Assembly (NCBI RefSeq): GCF_964204645.1
Contig: NC_134027.1
Span: forward strand, 12,822,485 to 12,886,484
Direction: 5' to 3'
Length of the DNA stretch: 64,000 nt
From: Tubulanus polymorphus
Lineage: Eukaryota > Nemertea > Palaeonemertea > Tubulaniformes > Tubulanidae
This document shows positions 37,001 to 52,000 of this stretch, piece after piece. The first letter of the stretch is position 1; each line of letters starts with the position of its first letter. The notes under the pieces were generated by a model. That model had not been told where the DNA came from. It did not search any database and was given only the letters and a program-made list of their open reading frames with translations. A program made the position numbers and the translations under genes.

Positions 37001-40000
37001 AGGATAGCTGCAAATTGCGTGATTATTGGCCGGTACATTAAATAACTCTTTTCATAGAATGCCCATGACCAATTTCAATGAAAAATGGCAAACCATTAGC
37101 AAGCAACCGGTCTCAGAATCCGGGGCCAGAATTGAGATTTTTGGGCACAGAAGTCACAGGACAACCATCTTGAGTCCGATCGACCAATTTTTCTCATGCT
37201 GATAGGCCCTTGTGGGATACAAAAGTATGAAAAAGATCAAGATAATTTATCTTAGAAACTTTAAAATTTCCCTAGAACATTTCAAAGTTGGCCATTTTGA
37301 TTCTGATCAGACTAATTTTTGTGTTGAAGATGTATCTTGGGTAGATACATGTATAAACCAAATATGAAGACCATCCATAGATTCTTCAAAACCAAGGTCA
37401 ATCTTCAAAACTTGCTATTTTTCTTACGGGACCTGCGGGAAATGTACAACACATTTTGTTCATTAGGTATATACAGATTTGATGGCTGTCTGCTACTATC
37501 ATATGCACTTTGTACTATCTGATTCATCAGTCCTAGCTTAACCATGCATACATACTATATGGACAGCCCCTTAGACATAAATGTCTATACCTGCTGTCAT
37601 TACTAAGAATTCATACAATTAATTACGCTTACCTCTAAGATGTACTTTTCAAGTGATTGAACATCATCTCTGCACTGTTTGTCTTTGTGAATAACAACAA
37701 GCTCTTTCAAAGGGTACTGAAAGTTTAGGCAAGATGCTAAGTTATCTTTAACCTCATTAGGAGTAAGGCCATGGGCAAATACTATACATGAACATGAGGA
37801 CAGAAGTTAATATTTGAGTCTCTTCTACTACTGTTGTCTCTATGGGAAATAACATCAATTAACAACTAAGTGACTTGAAGAGACACCTTAATTCCAATAG
37901 TTTGATGATTATTCACCCAATCAAATTCAATGAACATTCAGTTCTACAGTTTGAAGTTAAGTCATCTTGCGCTAGAATCATTTTCAGATACCTAAAATTC
38001 ATTTTCAGATATCTAACTCTTTAAATTCAAATTCAAATTCACGTCTAACAGTACCCTACATATAGGATACCAGTTCTCAAAGAACGTAGTGCTTTATGTA
38101 TACTGCAATTTTCCTCAACAAGAACCAAAAATTATCATTACCTTCAGGGGAAGTGTTTTACGGTCACGTATTACTCTTCCAAGTTCAATTACTGCCTGTG
38201 TTTTTGACACTGCATCTTCAACTCTAGTATCAATCAGGTTTTCTCTAAAAATTTGAATTTTTGGAACTAAAATTTTCATTTCCGAATAGTCCCTTCCCGT
38301 GGTTCACGCAAATAATCGATTGATCTACAATGATTTTTTGCGCCGTAAAACCCTAACAATACTTATTAATACCTTAAAAATAGTTATTTAAGGGGTTCTG
38401 TGTGAGTTGATGTGCACGATGTCATCGATCTTGACGTTTCAAAACAACAATAAAAGTTGTAAATTTTGACGTGAATGGTAATGAAATATATTCAATTGGA
38501 ATTAATGAAAATTGCCAATAGATTGGTTCGATTTACGGATAATTGCATGAAATCGTGAAACTTAATGATTTCAGGCGATTCAATTATATGATCATAATAA
38601 ATCAAATTATTAACCCATTAGCACTCAAGCCGCCCATATCCACCCTGCCTATTACTCCTCAAGCCGCCCGGCACTTTTTTCGTATGCTGCACAAAAACAT
38701 TTATAGTGGGATTCAAACCCAATATCTTATGATAAACTACACACCTAAGTCCTCGAAATACCAAACAGAAATCAACATCCTCCTATTTCAATTTCTCAGT
38801 ACTCATCACTGTGCAGCAGTTGACAAACTAATACAAATAATCAGGCTCCAAAACGGATCACTAATGCGAACGTCAATAAAATTACTTCAATTAATGATGA
38901 TAAAACAAATATTCTAGTTGTGTAAATATCAGACTCATCTCTAACTAGAAAGAAAATTTTTAATAGGACGACGACAGAGAATAGAAATTATAAGTGGAAC
39001 TCAGGGTGAATAGGTTGGTCCAAACGAAGTTCCACTGTTAGACAAAGAGTTGAACATATAATGCAAGTTTAAGGTATTACAGGGATTTAAGGCAAAAAGG
39101 AGCAGTTAGCATCCCTGCAAGTTTGAAAACTAGAGGGAAAAAGGTCCCGAAGCTCGAAATATTGTAAGCTTGATCAACAAAATCGTTGTTGGTATGGATT
39201 GATATTGCCTTACATACAATTAGAGGGGTTGAGAAACGAAGGTATCATTTTAGTAATCGGTGCATGTTTAATCAAAGTTATACTTACCACCTTAATGACC
39301 ACCGGATACAGTCTGCTCTCGGCACAATCGCCAAGAACCCATGACATAGGCCAATGACCATGCAGTCCATGGGGTACAAGCTTCACATCCATCTGTTAAC
39401 ACAGTTATTTGAAGCTGTTCACAGACTGAACCAAAGGCAACTGCTAACTGTACCCTTAGGCCCTGGAGCTAGTCAAACGATCGACCAAGTGGAACAGAAT
39501 GAATATTTACCAGCAGTCTCATTAGAATTCTTACATGATATCTTAAAGATTGATTATGGAATTCTTTGACTTGAAAAATGTTTGATAGATCAAGGAGAAT
39601 GATACAAAACAACTACGATGAGGGTGCAGGCCGGTTACTAAGTTACTGAATGCGTGGCGTTAAACGGACGTAATTGTTTGACATGACGGATTTCACGATA
39701 ACAATAGGACGTGTACTACGTACCGTTGTCCTAAAAATTCGATGCTATCAGTAAATCAGCCATGTGGCGAACACGGAAGTAAATTTCCGCATTTGAATCC
39801 ACATTTTTGTCAAATATCTTGATGCAACGTTACCTTATGCACGGGATATCAAAACTAGATGAAACATTGAACACATCGCACACAATTAATCGTTATATTG
39901 TACACCTTGAGTATCAGTATTCGCGCTAGAAATTATGAATTACAACCTATTCAATTGTGCTGCCATTTTGTTTGTGAAACCATTGTGTTTGTTTGATCCA

Positions 40001-43000
40001 CCTCAATCAATTTTATGACGTCAAATGGAAGTCAAAACCGGGACAACACAAATCTTATATAACCAAGATTTTGAGGGGTTTCGTCTTTGAAAGCCCATAA
40101 CTACCGAACAAAGCGTCGGATCTTGGTGATATGAAGTTCTTCTGACGCAAATAGCATTGAATTTTCACATGTGTTATTTGGATAGTTAACCCATTAGCAC
40201 TCATGCCACCCGTATCCGCCCTGCCTATTACTCCTCAAGCCGCCCGAATCTGCCCAGCACTTTTTTCATATGCTGCACAAAAACATTTATAGTGGGATTC
40301 GAACCCAATAGCTCATGATAACCTACACACCTAAGTCCTCGAAATACAAACTTAGATTTTACCTCGAATTTTCTGAGGAGTAATTGACACTACATAGTGC
40401 AATTCCTGAGTGCTAATGGGTTAAAGATGCTGCATAAAAAACGTGCTCAAATAAATCCAATTTATTAAACTTTTTGGTAAATTTCTCAAAAAATATGAAA
40501 CCCATGGCTTTCAACTTTGCACACCATAAAGAAAAACCAATTACGAAAACCCACTGAGATTCATATCAGTTCACTGCAGACAGTCAATTTTCATTCATGT
40601 TTATTCATTGGTTGGAATGTTTGTGTTGTTCCATATATATATATGATGGCAATTGGATTATTGATAAAATCCAGCGCGGTATTATGCTGAGAAACACATG
40701 GGTTAGTTTAAACCCTTGACTATTTACGACAAAATTACATTGACTTGTAATGCATGGAAATAAACAGCAAATGAACTATTTGGTATCGTGACGAACTTGG
40801 ATTTCACCTTGAATCTTCTGAGGAGTAATTGACACTACATAGTGCAATTCCTGAGTGCTAATGGGTTAATAGTTGTTTGTAGAGCATTAATATCCAGATT
40901 ATAGGGTAAGAAAGTGTTCGCGAAAAGATACAAAACTTAAAATCTTTACTAGTACTTAGTTAGATTTAGTTTCATTTCCAATTGGTTAAGTCTTAATTAA
41001 GTAGTAATAAGCAAACACAGAAAGTCTATGATTTAAAGACAAGTATCGATACGCAAAATTTCATGAGAATTTATTTTGGGACAAGTCTCCATTCTATCCA
41101 GTTCATTACATTGTTTCAAGACCACATTTTCATATCATTGAACATATTATATCACGCTAACAACTTACTTTGGCGTTGGTAACATTAGGTAATGAATACT
41201 ATTGACATCTCCATTCTTTTTTGAATCCTCTGGGATATATTTCTTAAGACCTCGGTACATCAGTTCAGTCAGAAAAGGGATAAAGGATGCCTAGAAATAA
41301 TGATGGATATTCAGATAGAAAAGCACGTTTATCATCACAAATAACTATTGATTGCCCAGACATCCTACTACCAGTTTGCCATGAAAGCAATACGAGCAAC
41401 ACAACAAAATAGAATAAGCGGATCAGAGATACCATGTTCCCCAAGGGAATCTATGAAGTGCAATACATCCAGATCTTTTTGACAATATCTGATGCACGTA
41501 ATTTGACTTGTATGAATGCATTGGGGCGGTTTCAAATGTGTGTACAATTGATCGTGTGTTACATAAATACCATGATTGAACCAGTGGCGTTGGATGTGCA
41601 GCGACTGCAGGAGCAAAAGCCGCAGCAATAACTTACTGAATTACATTTTTTTTCTTTGAATATCACGGTTTTGAAGAAATTGACATGTATTCACCATGCT
41701 ATCGAAATCGGCAATTGCTTATCTAAAATTGCGATCTAAAATTACCTTTAACGCACCTGCAGACAATTCATTTCATATCAATATCCAGCACCCTTGTAGG
41801 GGAAGATGAGATATTGGCTCAATCCATACAAACTCCTATGTTTAAAGTAATAATCCTCAAGCCACCTGCATCCTGCCCTGCCTTATCCTCAAGCTGCCCG
41901 AAATCAGCCTTTACTTCAAAGTAAATACCTTTACTTACCATTACTTTAGTCATGCTGAACAAAACTGAGAAGAGAGTTTCAATGGTTTTATGGCAATCTT
42001 CCTTTCCATTTTCACCCTTAAAAAAGAAAGAAGAACAAATCTCACACTAATAACCATGCACAGAGCTGCCAACCATAAAACAATGCTATCAGAAGAAATC
42101 ATTTCAGTACTTTGTCCAGTTTGTCATATGACCTTGGGGTACCAAAAGGTACATTTAGTTCAGGAGTCCTAAGACCCATGAAATCCCCTAATGGTTGCAC
42201 AGGGCGGTCCATAAGTGCATGAAGAGAATCATGCAGCATTTGAATTGTCGAATTGCATGCTCAGGCAGAAATAAACTTGGGGGGGGGGTGTGGTTAGTAA
42301 GGACCTGAAAGTCTCATATCAGTTTTAGCACACAATCCACAGATTTCCAATTCCCCTTCGAATTCTCCAAAATCATCCAGTTCCATAACCATATAGGCTA
42401 TAGGCTATCAAATTTAGGCTTATTTAGCTGCAGGGATACAATGGTTTGCTTGTGGCACTTTCCCGCCGGAGATTGGTTGGCCTACATGCACGAAATAGTT
42501 TGTTGGTCTTATATCCATTTATGTAGTTGAACGCCTGAATCCAAGAACATGTCTATCCCACTTTTGAGCTCAAACATCTGCTTTTACTTGGTAGCCACTT
42601 GTGAACAATAAGCAAGTAATGCTATGAGCTACTTTTCCAGTAGTATATATTTAAAAGCTGTCACTATGAAATAATCTTCCTTTCATTCCGGTTGGCTTTT
42701 CATAGTGGCTATTTGAAAGCATCTAATTTTGAGTCAGCAATGACCTATATAAGATACATTCACAGTCAGTTCTAGGCCAAAATGTATATTTTAGGGATCG
42801 AAGATGGCCACCAGTCATTTTGGCCTGGAACTGACTGTGAATGTATCTTATATATGACACGCAAATAACCTAATTTTATATCTAATCTGAGAGGAGTGAA
42901 CAGTATGGTATAATATAACGTGGATTAATTCAGACTGCGATGATATGTGTTAATACAGTTAAATTATGCTGACGGTGTTATTTTTACTCAATTACTATGG

Positions 43001-46000
43001 TTATTCTTTATTTACTTCTGACCACTTTTCAGATGATGATCAGTTTTTTTTTCTCTTTTGGTTGACAAGGGTAACTGTACTTGTGTTGTTTTATTGCCTG
43101 AACACTGCTCTGATGTAAGATGTCGGACGTTACTATCATTGCATCACAAAATTCTGTCAAAAAGCTACTTCCAGTTAAATCGAAAGATCTTCGAAACAGG
43201 GAAATGCGTACTACTTGCTATCGCCAACTGGACTTCGGGACGCTATAACTACACAACACATCTGCAGATCATTCAAAATGACAGTAACGTATCGTCACAT
43301 CGACCGTATATAATGACAACATGCAACTCTTTCGTGAATGACTGAGAATCCGGCCGTTACTACCCAGCGTTTGCACATTTTCGCGCGGTGAATCTCAATC
43401 TTCCATGTTTTACGTGGTGGAAGGAGTTTTGATGAACTTTCAGCATCTACGTCTTCCGCAAATTTGGAGGACCGAATTTAATTGGACAAGGGGGCATCTG
43501 TCACCCTAATATAAGTCACATATTTCATAATCATATATATCTACATTCATACTTATTTCATAAGGAACGGTTCATAATCATTCATATCTCTTACTACATG
43601 GAAATGCTTCGCAATAATAATAATATTAACAATGTGAATAACTTATGAATATAGTATCAATATGTGCTTTAATCCTAATCAACATGTGACATTACTAAAT
43701 ATGATTTCATAGTAATTCGCTCTAGTCAGTGCTCATCAATAATTAATCAATGTCTCTCAAATATGTCGCTAGGTGTTAGTTTGTGAGTCCAGATGTCTAC
43801 AACTTGTCTGACACCTAGTTCTCACATTATACTCATGATTCTGTATATAGAGACTATGTAAAGTTATGATAATCATTCTCCTTCCGGGATGCAATAAAGA
43901 TTGTACATATAAGGTTTAACTGCCTTGTTGTTCCTGATGGATGGAATCCTGTACCACTGGTGTAAATGCTAGTTCCCCAGCCAGCCTGCCGATACAACAA
44001 CCACACGGTTACAAGTGATACATATCCAATCAATCATCATCAATAACTCTTACCTTCAATCTTTTTCTGTTCATTCTAACATACCAATTGGTAAGCTGGT
44101 CAACAAACTTGATAAGTTTAGGAACTACAGTGTACAGTCTATAAGCTGCCATTTCTTGACGAACAAATTTAATGAGAGACTGGGTAAAGGAAAGAATCCA
44201 GTGATCCATGTAATTAGTGGAAATGACAACTGAATCCTCATCATAGGTGAATGCAAATCCTTCTTCCTGTAATTAACAGTAAGCTTAATCAGGACGATTA
44301 AATGCCATTGAACGTTTTTTTTGTAATGTAGAGTCAAACTTTTTAAAGTCATCATAGCTGGGACAACCATTATGCTAACACTATCCAAATCACGGCTACA
44401 CTTCGTAAATTGAAATAGAAATCAATACACAAATTGGGACCCAAAAATAGTGACAACATAATCGATTTCAACTGTAGAATAACCTTATCGTATACATTAC
44501 CCTTTCAAGCCTTTCAATGTTTTGCAGTAAGAAACGGTATGCATTATACCATGGAAGAAATACATCTTTCAACACATCACGTACTCCATCCTCTTTGAAT
44601 CTCAGACTTTCAGCTCGTACCACAGGAGAATTGATTAAATACAATCTCAAAGCATCAGCTCCATACTTGTTCACCACTTCCAATGGATCAGGGTAGTTCT
44701 TTTTACGTTTGCTCATTTTTTGACCATCCCTTTTAGACAAATATGTACACATATAGTGGTAATACAAATCAAGGGTTTACTGTGACACTGCTAACCCAAA
44801 TTCACTGCCATTCACTGCCCATATTATGCCAAATCCACTTCCATCTGCAGCAACTCTTTACGAAATTTGCAAATTTCTTGAAATCACTTTAAATCTGCAC
44901 TGGAGGCATCAGTTTAAATGATACATCTATTTTTACTGCATATTACAATAATCTCCTATGCCTGGTTTCCAGACGAGCCCCTTTGTAATGAAACTTAACT
45001 CTACACCATTTCTGGTGAGATTTAAGGATGATATATTTTGTTTCAGACTAGGGGTCCAGGGACACCATGCCCACTTGGGAACTGGTTTTAAATGCTCAAT
45101 AATCGAACAATTTCAATATTCATCGCCCCCTGGTGACCATACACAAAAACCAATGACCTCGAAACTCACCACAATCATAGAATATGTCAGCAGCTACCAT
45201 TTTGTTATTGATTGTGATAACAAAATATGCCTCGTTACCAATTTAATATGGAAATACAAAGTTATTCTATTCAGTGCCCCCTGGTGACCATATTCAAAAC
45301 CCAATGACCTTGAAACTCACCACAATCATAGAACATGTCATGAACTACAACTTTGCAATCGATCATGGTAACAAGATATGCCTAGGCACCAATATAATAA
45401 GGAAATACTAAGTTATTATACTATTCAGCACCCCCTAGTGACCATATAGAATAGCTAATGTCCTTAAAACTCACCACAATCATAGACGATGTCATGAGCT
45501 ACAACTTTGCAATTGATTGTGGTAACAAATTATGCATTGGTACAAATATAATAAAGAAATACTAAGATATTGCATTATTCAATTCCCCCTGTTGACCATA
45601 TACAAAAACCAATGACCTTGAAACTCATCACAATCATAGAACACGTTATAAGCTACACTTTTCTTATTCAAATTATGCTGAGGTATCAATATAATGTTGA
45701 AAAAATTTTTTCCACTTATGAATGGGTACTGATGACACCAAGATGGCCGCCAATTGCATCATAATTGGCCAATCAAAATTACCTGTCTGATGTATTAAAC
45801 ATCCCTTTCCAAAGGATACCCATCAGCAATTGCAATGAGAAATGGCAAACCAGTAGGAAGCTACAGGACTCAAAATTCGGGCAAAAATTGACATTTTTGG
45901 GCACTAATAAGGTCATAGGACGGCCATCTTGAGTCCGATCGACCCAATTTTTGTTATGCTGATTGGCCCTGGGAAGATTCAAATAAATACGAAAGATCAA

Positions 46001-49000
46001 GCAATGACCAAAGCGTCTTCAAAATTTCCCTCCAAAAGTTCAAAACGTGTTATAAGTGCTGATTTTGGAACACAACAATGGCTGCTAGCCGGCCATCTTG
46101 ATTCTGACAGGACAAGTTTTTGGGCCAAAGATGTGTCTAGGGTAGATACATGTGTAACCCAAATATCAAGATATTACATTGAAGCGTCTTCAAAACTTCC
46201 CTAAGTAACTGGATATGTCTACGGACAGACGGACGAAAAGTGAACGCAATAGCCCCGCTGAGACTTAAGTCCCAAGTGGGCTAATAAAGAAACTACTGGC
46301 TGGAAAAAGATAGAGAAGACAAATAAATTGCTCATGGGCAACGTCCTGTTTACCTTGAAAACTGAAGCCTGTTTGGCAAGGGCATTGCTTATGAAAAATG
46401 TTTTTAATTCGTGAAATCAAAGTGCTATCATTTTATCTTATCTTTTTGAAAGTATTATTTTGTAGTCAACTCAAGGGCAACATATACATTTCTTTACGGT
46501 CCACATCTAACATTTCATAGGGTACAGGTTGGCAGGAAAACTATTTCATATTTGAAAAAAGATATTTTGCACAAAATGAACAATATTCGAATAAAATTCA
46601 TATATCACAAATCAGATGGTGGCTAAATTTTGAGTCATGACAACCATTTCCAATGTATGGCCGCGGAAGCTAGTAACATACTGGTACTATAATAAAAAAT
46701 CGGGGTTTGTAAGTAGATCGTTTCAAATCCTGGATTTTACAACTAAAATATTCAGACTTCGACCTATACCTATAGTCAAGCAGCATTACAGTATCACTAT
46801 ATACTGTGTATACTGTAGTAGTATGAGCATTGTGTGTGCGTGCGTGCGTGCGCGCGCGAGCGCGTGTGCAGTCTAATGATTAGCATTCGCGCGCACGTGA
46901 AGGCCTCATGTGTGAATGTTCACTTACACTTCAATGTCAATCAAAATAATCACTGGGTATCAAAATGAAACGATACCTACGGCGTTTATGCAAAATAATT
47001 ATATTCTCACCAGCAATGAGCATTTGGAATTCGTGAGCGCACGGCACCTAGTCCAATGAAACGTTCGCCATTTTGGCTTTCCCATAATTATTCTAGTAGC
47101 GCCGGAATTCCCCGTATATCCCCAAAAGAGCCAATCACATTCGCTCGCAGAGACGACGCCACCCAATCGAGGTCATTGTGATTTTATATGCAAGGGCTAA
47201 GAATTTACCCGCCAAAAACAGTTTTTCGAATTTAAACAAAGTTGACCATGTCATCAACGGAGGTTCCCCATGTCTTCGATCGCATCGATTATACGTCGTT
47301 TGGGCCGAGAACCAATGAAACAAATGCTCACAAAAAAAACCTACCGTGATTTTACATAATTGGCTCAATGCCAACTTCAATATCGCTAACAAAGATAAAC
47401 CAAAAACTCATTCTGAAAAATATACTTACGATGCAAGAACTAATCCATTTACTATTAGATTCTTGAATGGTGGCTTATCAAACAAAGCCGTAGATAGTAC
47501 CAATAGTGTATAAAACCTGAAAAATACATTGCACAACAAAAGAAATGAAATCCATAGAAAGAATATTCTACTTATCTACTCAGTAAAATGCCTTTTTAAC
47601 AGTGGCTTTGGCATGCCCACGCCAAATCAAAAGGGAACCCTTCAACTTGCAAAGGCCAACATTTTCACCAGACTTGCTAAAACATACATTTCATACAGCA
47701 GGCCCAGTGGAGAACTGATTGTTCACTATAAAATCCACTTAGTAGAAACAATCCACCAAATACAAGTTCCTAGAATGGTAACAAGACAGAACATCAAAAT
47801 CACACAACATACCATCCTCTGGTCTGATCGATGCCTTCTGCGATGAAATCTGCAGGGAAATTATCATCGAATTCCCTTTTATTTTCAAAAGGATAGTGCA
47901 CTTGAGCGTAAGGCATACTGCCGCTCTCAAACCAACAATCAAAGACTTCATCAACGCGATGTAGGTACCCTTTTCCAAGTTTTGAAGGGATCTTAATTTT
48001 ATCAATGCTAAAAAGAGAAATAGGACAGCAATCGTGAGGATAACATTATAAATAGGTCCGAATGAAATATAAGTACTTAACTTCATAAATGACATATGTA
48101 AATGTACTTTTTCACATACATCCACATGGGGCAATACAATAGGCTCAGCATGTCAACACACAACATCCCAAATATTTACCTTTCTCTGTGCAGATCTTTG
48201 ACATCAATCCCGGTTAAATTCTTAAGTTCTGCAATCGATCCAATACAAACAACTTCTTCGCCATCATCACTCATCCACAAAGGGATGGGAGTTCCCCAGT
48301 AACGGTTTCTTGAAATAGCCCAATCTCTGGCATCACGGAGCCAATTAGCAAAACGTTTCTCCTTTACAAAATCGGGAACCCTGAAATTCAATGTATGAAG
48401 TTTGCTTCCATTCTTTAAATTCATATCATCTTCCAGATTGTACATATAGATTTTGGGATGAACAAATCATGAAAGAGGTTCATGGACACCATGCCCACTT
48501 GGTGCAATGCTGACATTTTCAATATTCAATGCCCCCGGTCATCAAATATTAAGGATAATGATGTTGAAAATCAATTGAAGTTATGAAATGTGTAAGAGGT
48601 ACCAATGAAAATATAAGGAAATATCCATAGGGGCTCATATTTGAAGTTTGGGGTTCTTCAATTTAAATTCGCTACTACTCCTGAAATCTCCAAAGGATTT
48701 CCGTGAAATCCGTTTAAGTTGTTCAAAACATCCTACATTTTCATAATATGTCTACTTGGGAGGCCATTTGATAATGTTTCACCACTCGAAAACGCGATTA
48801 AACACGTCATCAATCGAAGCAAAAAATCTTATATATTGTTCATAACCAGAATTTATTCATCAAATGAATGTATCCTGAGCTTAGGAGAGCAAAATTTGCA
48901 GAAAAACGGAAAACTAACTGAAAAGATACAAATGCAAATTCAAATTAAGTTTTATTGCGCAATTGTTGATAGGGGGATCAAGGGGTTACGACAAACCATA

Positions 49001-52000
49001 GAGTGGCTGTGGAGCTGTCACAATATATGCGCACACGCATGCCCGCCCACCCGACGTGTACGACAGACACAGGGGCAACAACACCGATTGTGTCCTACGG
49101 GCGAGGGGTAAAAACTCCATCAATAATTGGTGTCAGTATTGCGCTATTACATCAAGGGGGCAACCGACAGTGCTTGGTGGACGTTGGACAGTGCAAACTA
49201 GAAGAATACGATGTCCTGCCTCCACCAGAGAGACTTAATGAAGATATCTGATGAAAATAAGATAGGTGCTGAAAACCTATTCAGCACATAAAATTTCCCT
49301 TCCTAAAGTACACCCACGTGAAATCTAAGTCTAATTTGGAAAATTACAATGAAGATACAGGTCTCAGAATTCAGCCCAAAAATGATCCAAAGACCATAGT
49401 GTTGTAAGAAGTCTAGTTTGATGAGATTATAATACAAGAGATTATGCCTTCAAATTTCAACTTACCAGTAAGTTTCCTTGTTATTTGCTAGCAATTTTTC
49501 TGTCATATGTTCAACTCGCACAAACCAACTTGGCACAGCTTTATAGATAAGAGGAGTCTCTGACCTGGAGAAGAATGTTTATATTACATGTAATTAGATT
49601 ACAATTGTCATGTAATGAAACTTAAACCCATTCGTGGCTGTGAATTCATGTTTTTCTTCCAAAATAACGATTGCCAAAACATTTTGCTGACAAGTCAACA
49701 AGTGTGGCTTTAGGTTCACTAACAACAGTGTTGTCAAAATGTGCCAATAACCAGTAAGTTTAACTGTCCAGACAATTTTCAGTTACTGGCCAGCAAAAAA
49801 TTTTTTCAAAAGATTATGTTCTTTTCGCCACTGTATAGAACTGCCATCTGCTGGATTTCCTGCACCACTGTCAATGGCAAAGAAAAGCTGACAATCGTCA
49901 TTGTTGTCATTTTGTAACAACAATCTGAGGTCAGTTGGCAGCAAATAAAATGATCATTTGTTTTTAATAAACAGGCAACAATAGAATCAATATATGATAG
50001 CATATTCAATTCAAAATTGTTTCATTAGATCTGGTTGCTAACAATCAGTGGCAATAGATTCATCCTTTTTGGAGAATTTACTCGGCTGATGTATCAGTAC
50101 CACTCTTAATTAAGGCTTAAGAATTGATTGCATGAAAATACCACAAAATCAAAATTTCCCCTTGATCATGGGGAGCAACATCCGCCTCAAGCTCCCCCAA
50201 GCGCTGCTGGCGGATCTGTCACTGCTTTGCCTTATCTCCCAATCAGTTACATTTTGACAACACTGGACAAGCCGATACATCAGATTCACCAGACATTTGA
50301 GCAAAGACATTACAAGGTCAAATAGTATTTCGATTCAAAGATGACTGTGCCCATAGTACTATGATTGGCGAAATGGTTCTCAAACAGAGATTATAGAATT
50401 AGGCACCAGTTACTGACAAATTTTAGCCTTTGACAATTCTGATGTGGCAGACTCTTCAATGTGACATGAGCATACCTTTGTCAAAAAGGAAAATTTCAGT
50501 TTTGAATCCAGGAGAAATTTTTAATTCATAACTTCTCATGTAGATGGCAGAATAGTATACCAATGTCGGTAGCTGTTCTACTGAGATGAAGCGTGTCTAC
50601 AGTGAACCACGAATGGTGATTTAGGATTTTGGCGGTATACAGAGTATGGCGTTATACCGGAGGTTTATATTGAGTAGTGAACCAGGACAAAATACAATCT
50701 TGCTGCATGTTTTCAAAACCCAATAATATATTAGACTAGGGGACTTAATCCCAATACACTGTGTTGATAACAAATGGGTTAAATAATTCAATCAAAGACT
50801 AAAGACTGTGGAGTTGGAACAATATCTGTCAAAGAACGGATGGGGACAGAAGCTGACAATACCCCTCGCTGCCTATAGCTGAGGGGTAATGATGTGTTTC
50901 AGCAACAAAAAATAGCCGCCAGTTGGCAATCTTGAACCCGACCAGACCAGTTTTTGGGCTGCACGTGTGTCTGGGTTAAACACATGTATAATCCAAATAT
51001 CAAGAAATCCCGTGCATAAGGCAACCACAGAAATGTCGTTAACAAAACTTAAGCAAAAAAATTTGTGATTGTATGAATCAATACCCAGTGATATTTCAGC
51101 AATCACTAATAGCCACAAGTTGGCCATCTTGAATCGGACCAGGCCACTTTCTTGGCTGCACGTGTCTGGTTAAAATACATGTATAACCAAATATCAAGAC
51201 AAACCTCGTGCGTAAGGCAACCACATGGGCAAATTTTGGAAACAACTTTAGCAAGAAATTGCGCGATTGCATGAATCAATAAAAAGTTTTGATGGTGTTA
51301 AGCTATACAAAGGAGATTTACCTATACATTAGAATGGAGATGTACCTCAAAATGTTTTGGCAGTGATATTAAGCAGGGGAAGGGATGGCATTATCCCATT
51401 GACATAATAACAAATTCAGGAAAAATGGCATTTAGATGGGGAGTCATTTTTCAGGTTTTGACAGTATACTTTTCCATTCACCATATAGAGGGTGGTATAC
51501 TGTAAAAACCGGCGTATAAGTCTACGCGGCGTATAAGTCGAGGTCGATTTTTAGACCTACATTTCATGATTTTAACATATATCCGGCTTATAAGTCGAGT
51601 CCCTTCTCTTAGAAGAATAATTACTTGTATCATTATTTTGAATAGTTTGTTTTGATAACGATGTGCGCCTTCACGCACGCCGCCGCGCATCAGCCTGATT
51701 GCTGCTGTGTGTTAAACAATAGACTGTTACACACACACACTCAGGTATACACTACCATACTGTGATATAGTAGTGCGAGTCACATGCTATATATAGCCTA
51801 ATGTATTAAGCGCTGCTATGAGCGCGCATATATGAATACATCGTTTTAAAATGAAGCTGTGTCAAAATGAAACAAGTTTTTTTTCATTAAATAACTTTAT
51901 TCATCATGAATAATTATTCAAACTGTTATAGCAGTGAGAAGATGAACACTGTCGTTTTTATCTGGTAGAATCAATATTTCTTGTGACCTGAAAATACTTA

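Noticed and set aside
41368-41628. Minus-strand ORF next to an IARS1 exon, checked as the missing exon
   Set aside because: Peptide does not match the expected helix and lacks a usable acceptor/donor pair in phase.
46836-46866. Alternating GT/GC run, considered as a regulatory Z-DNA element
   Set aside because: Simple microsatellite-like stretch inside repeat R2; no further support.
49003-49251. Two overlapping plus-strand ORFs with protease-like DTGA, considered as a retroviral protease fragment
   Set aside because: Only a four-residue match with no flanking similarity; too weak to call.
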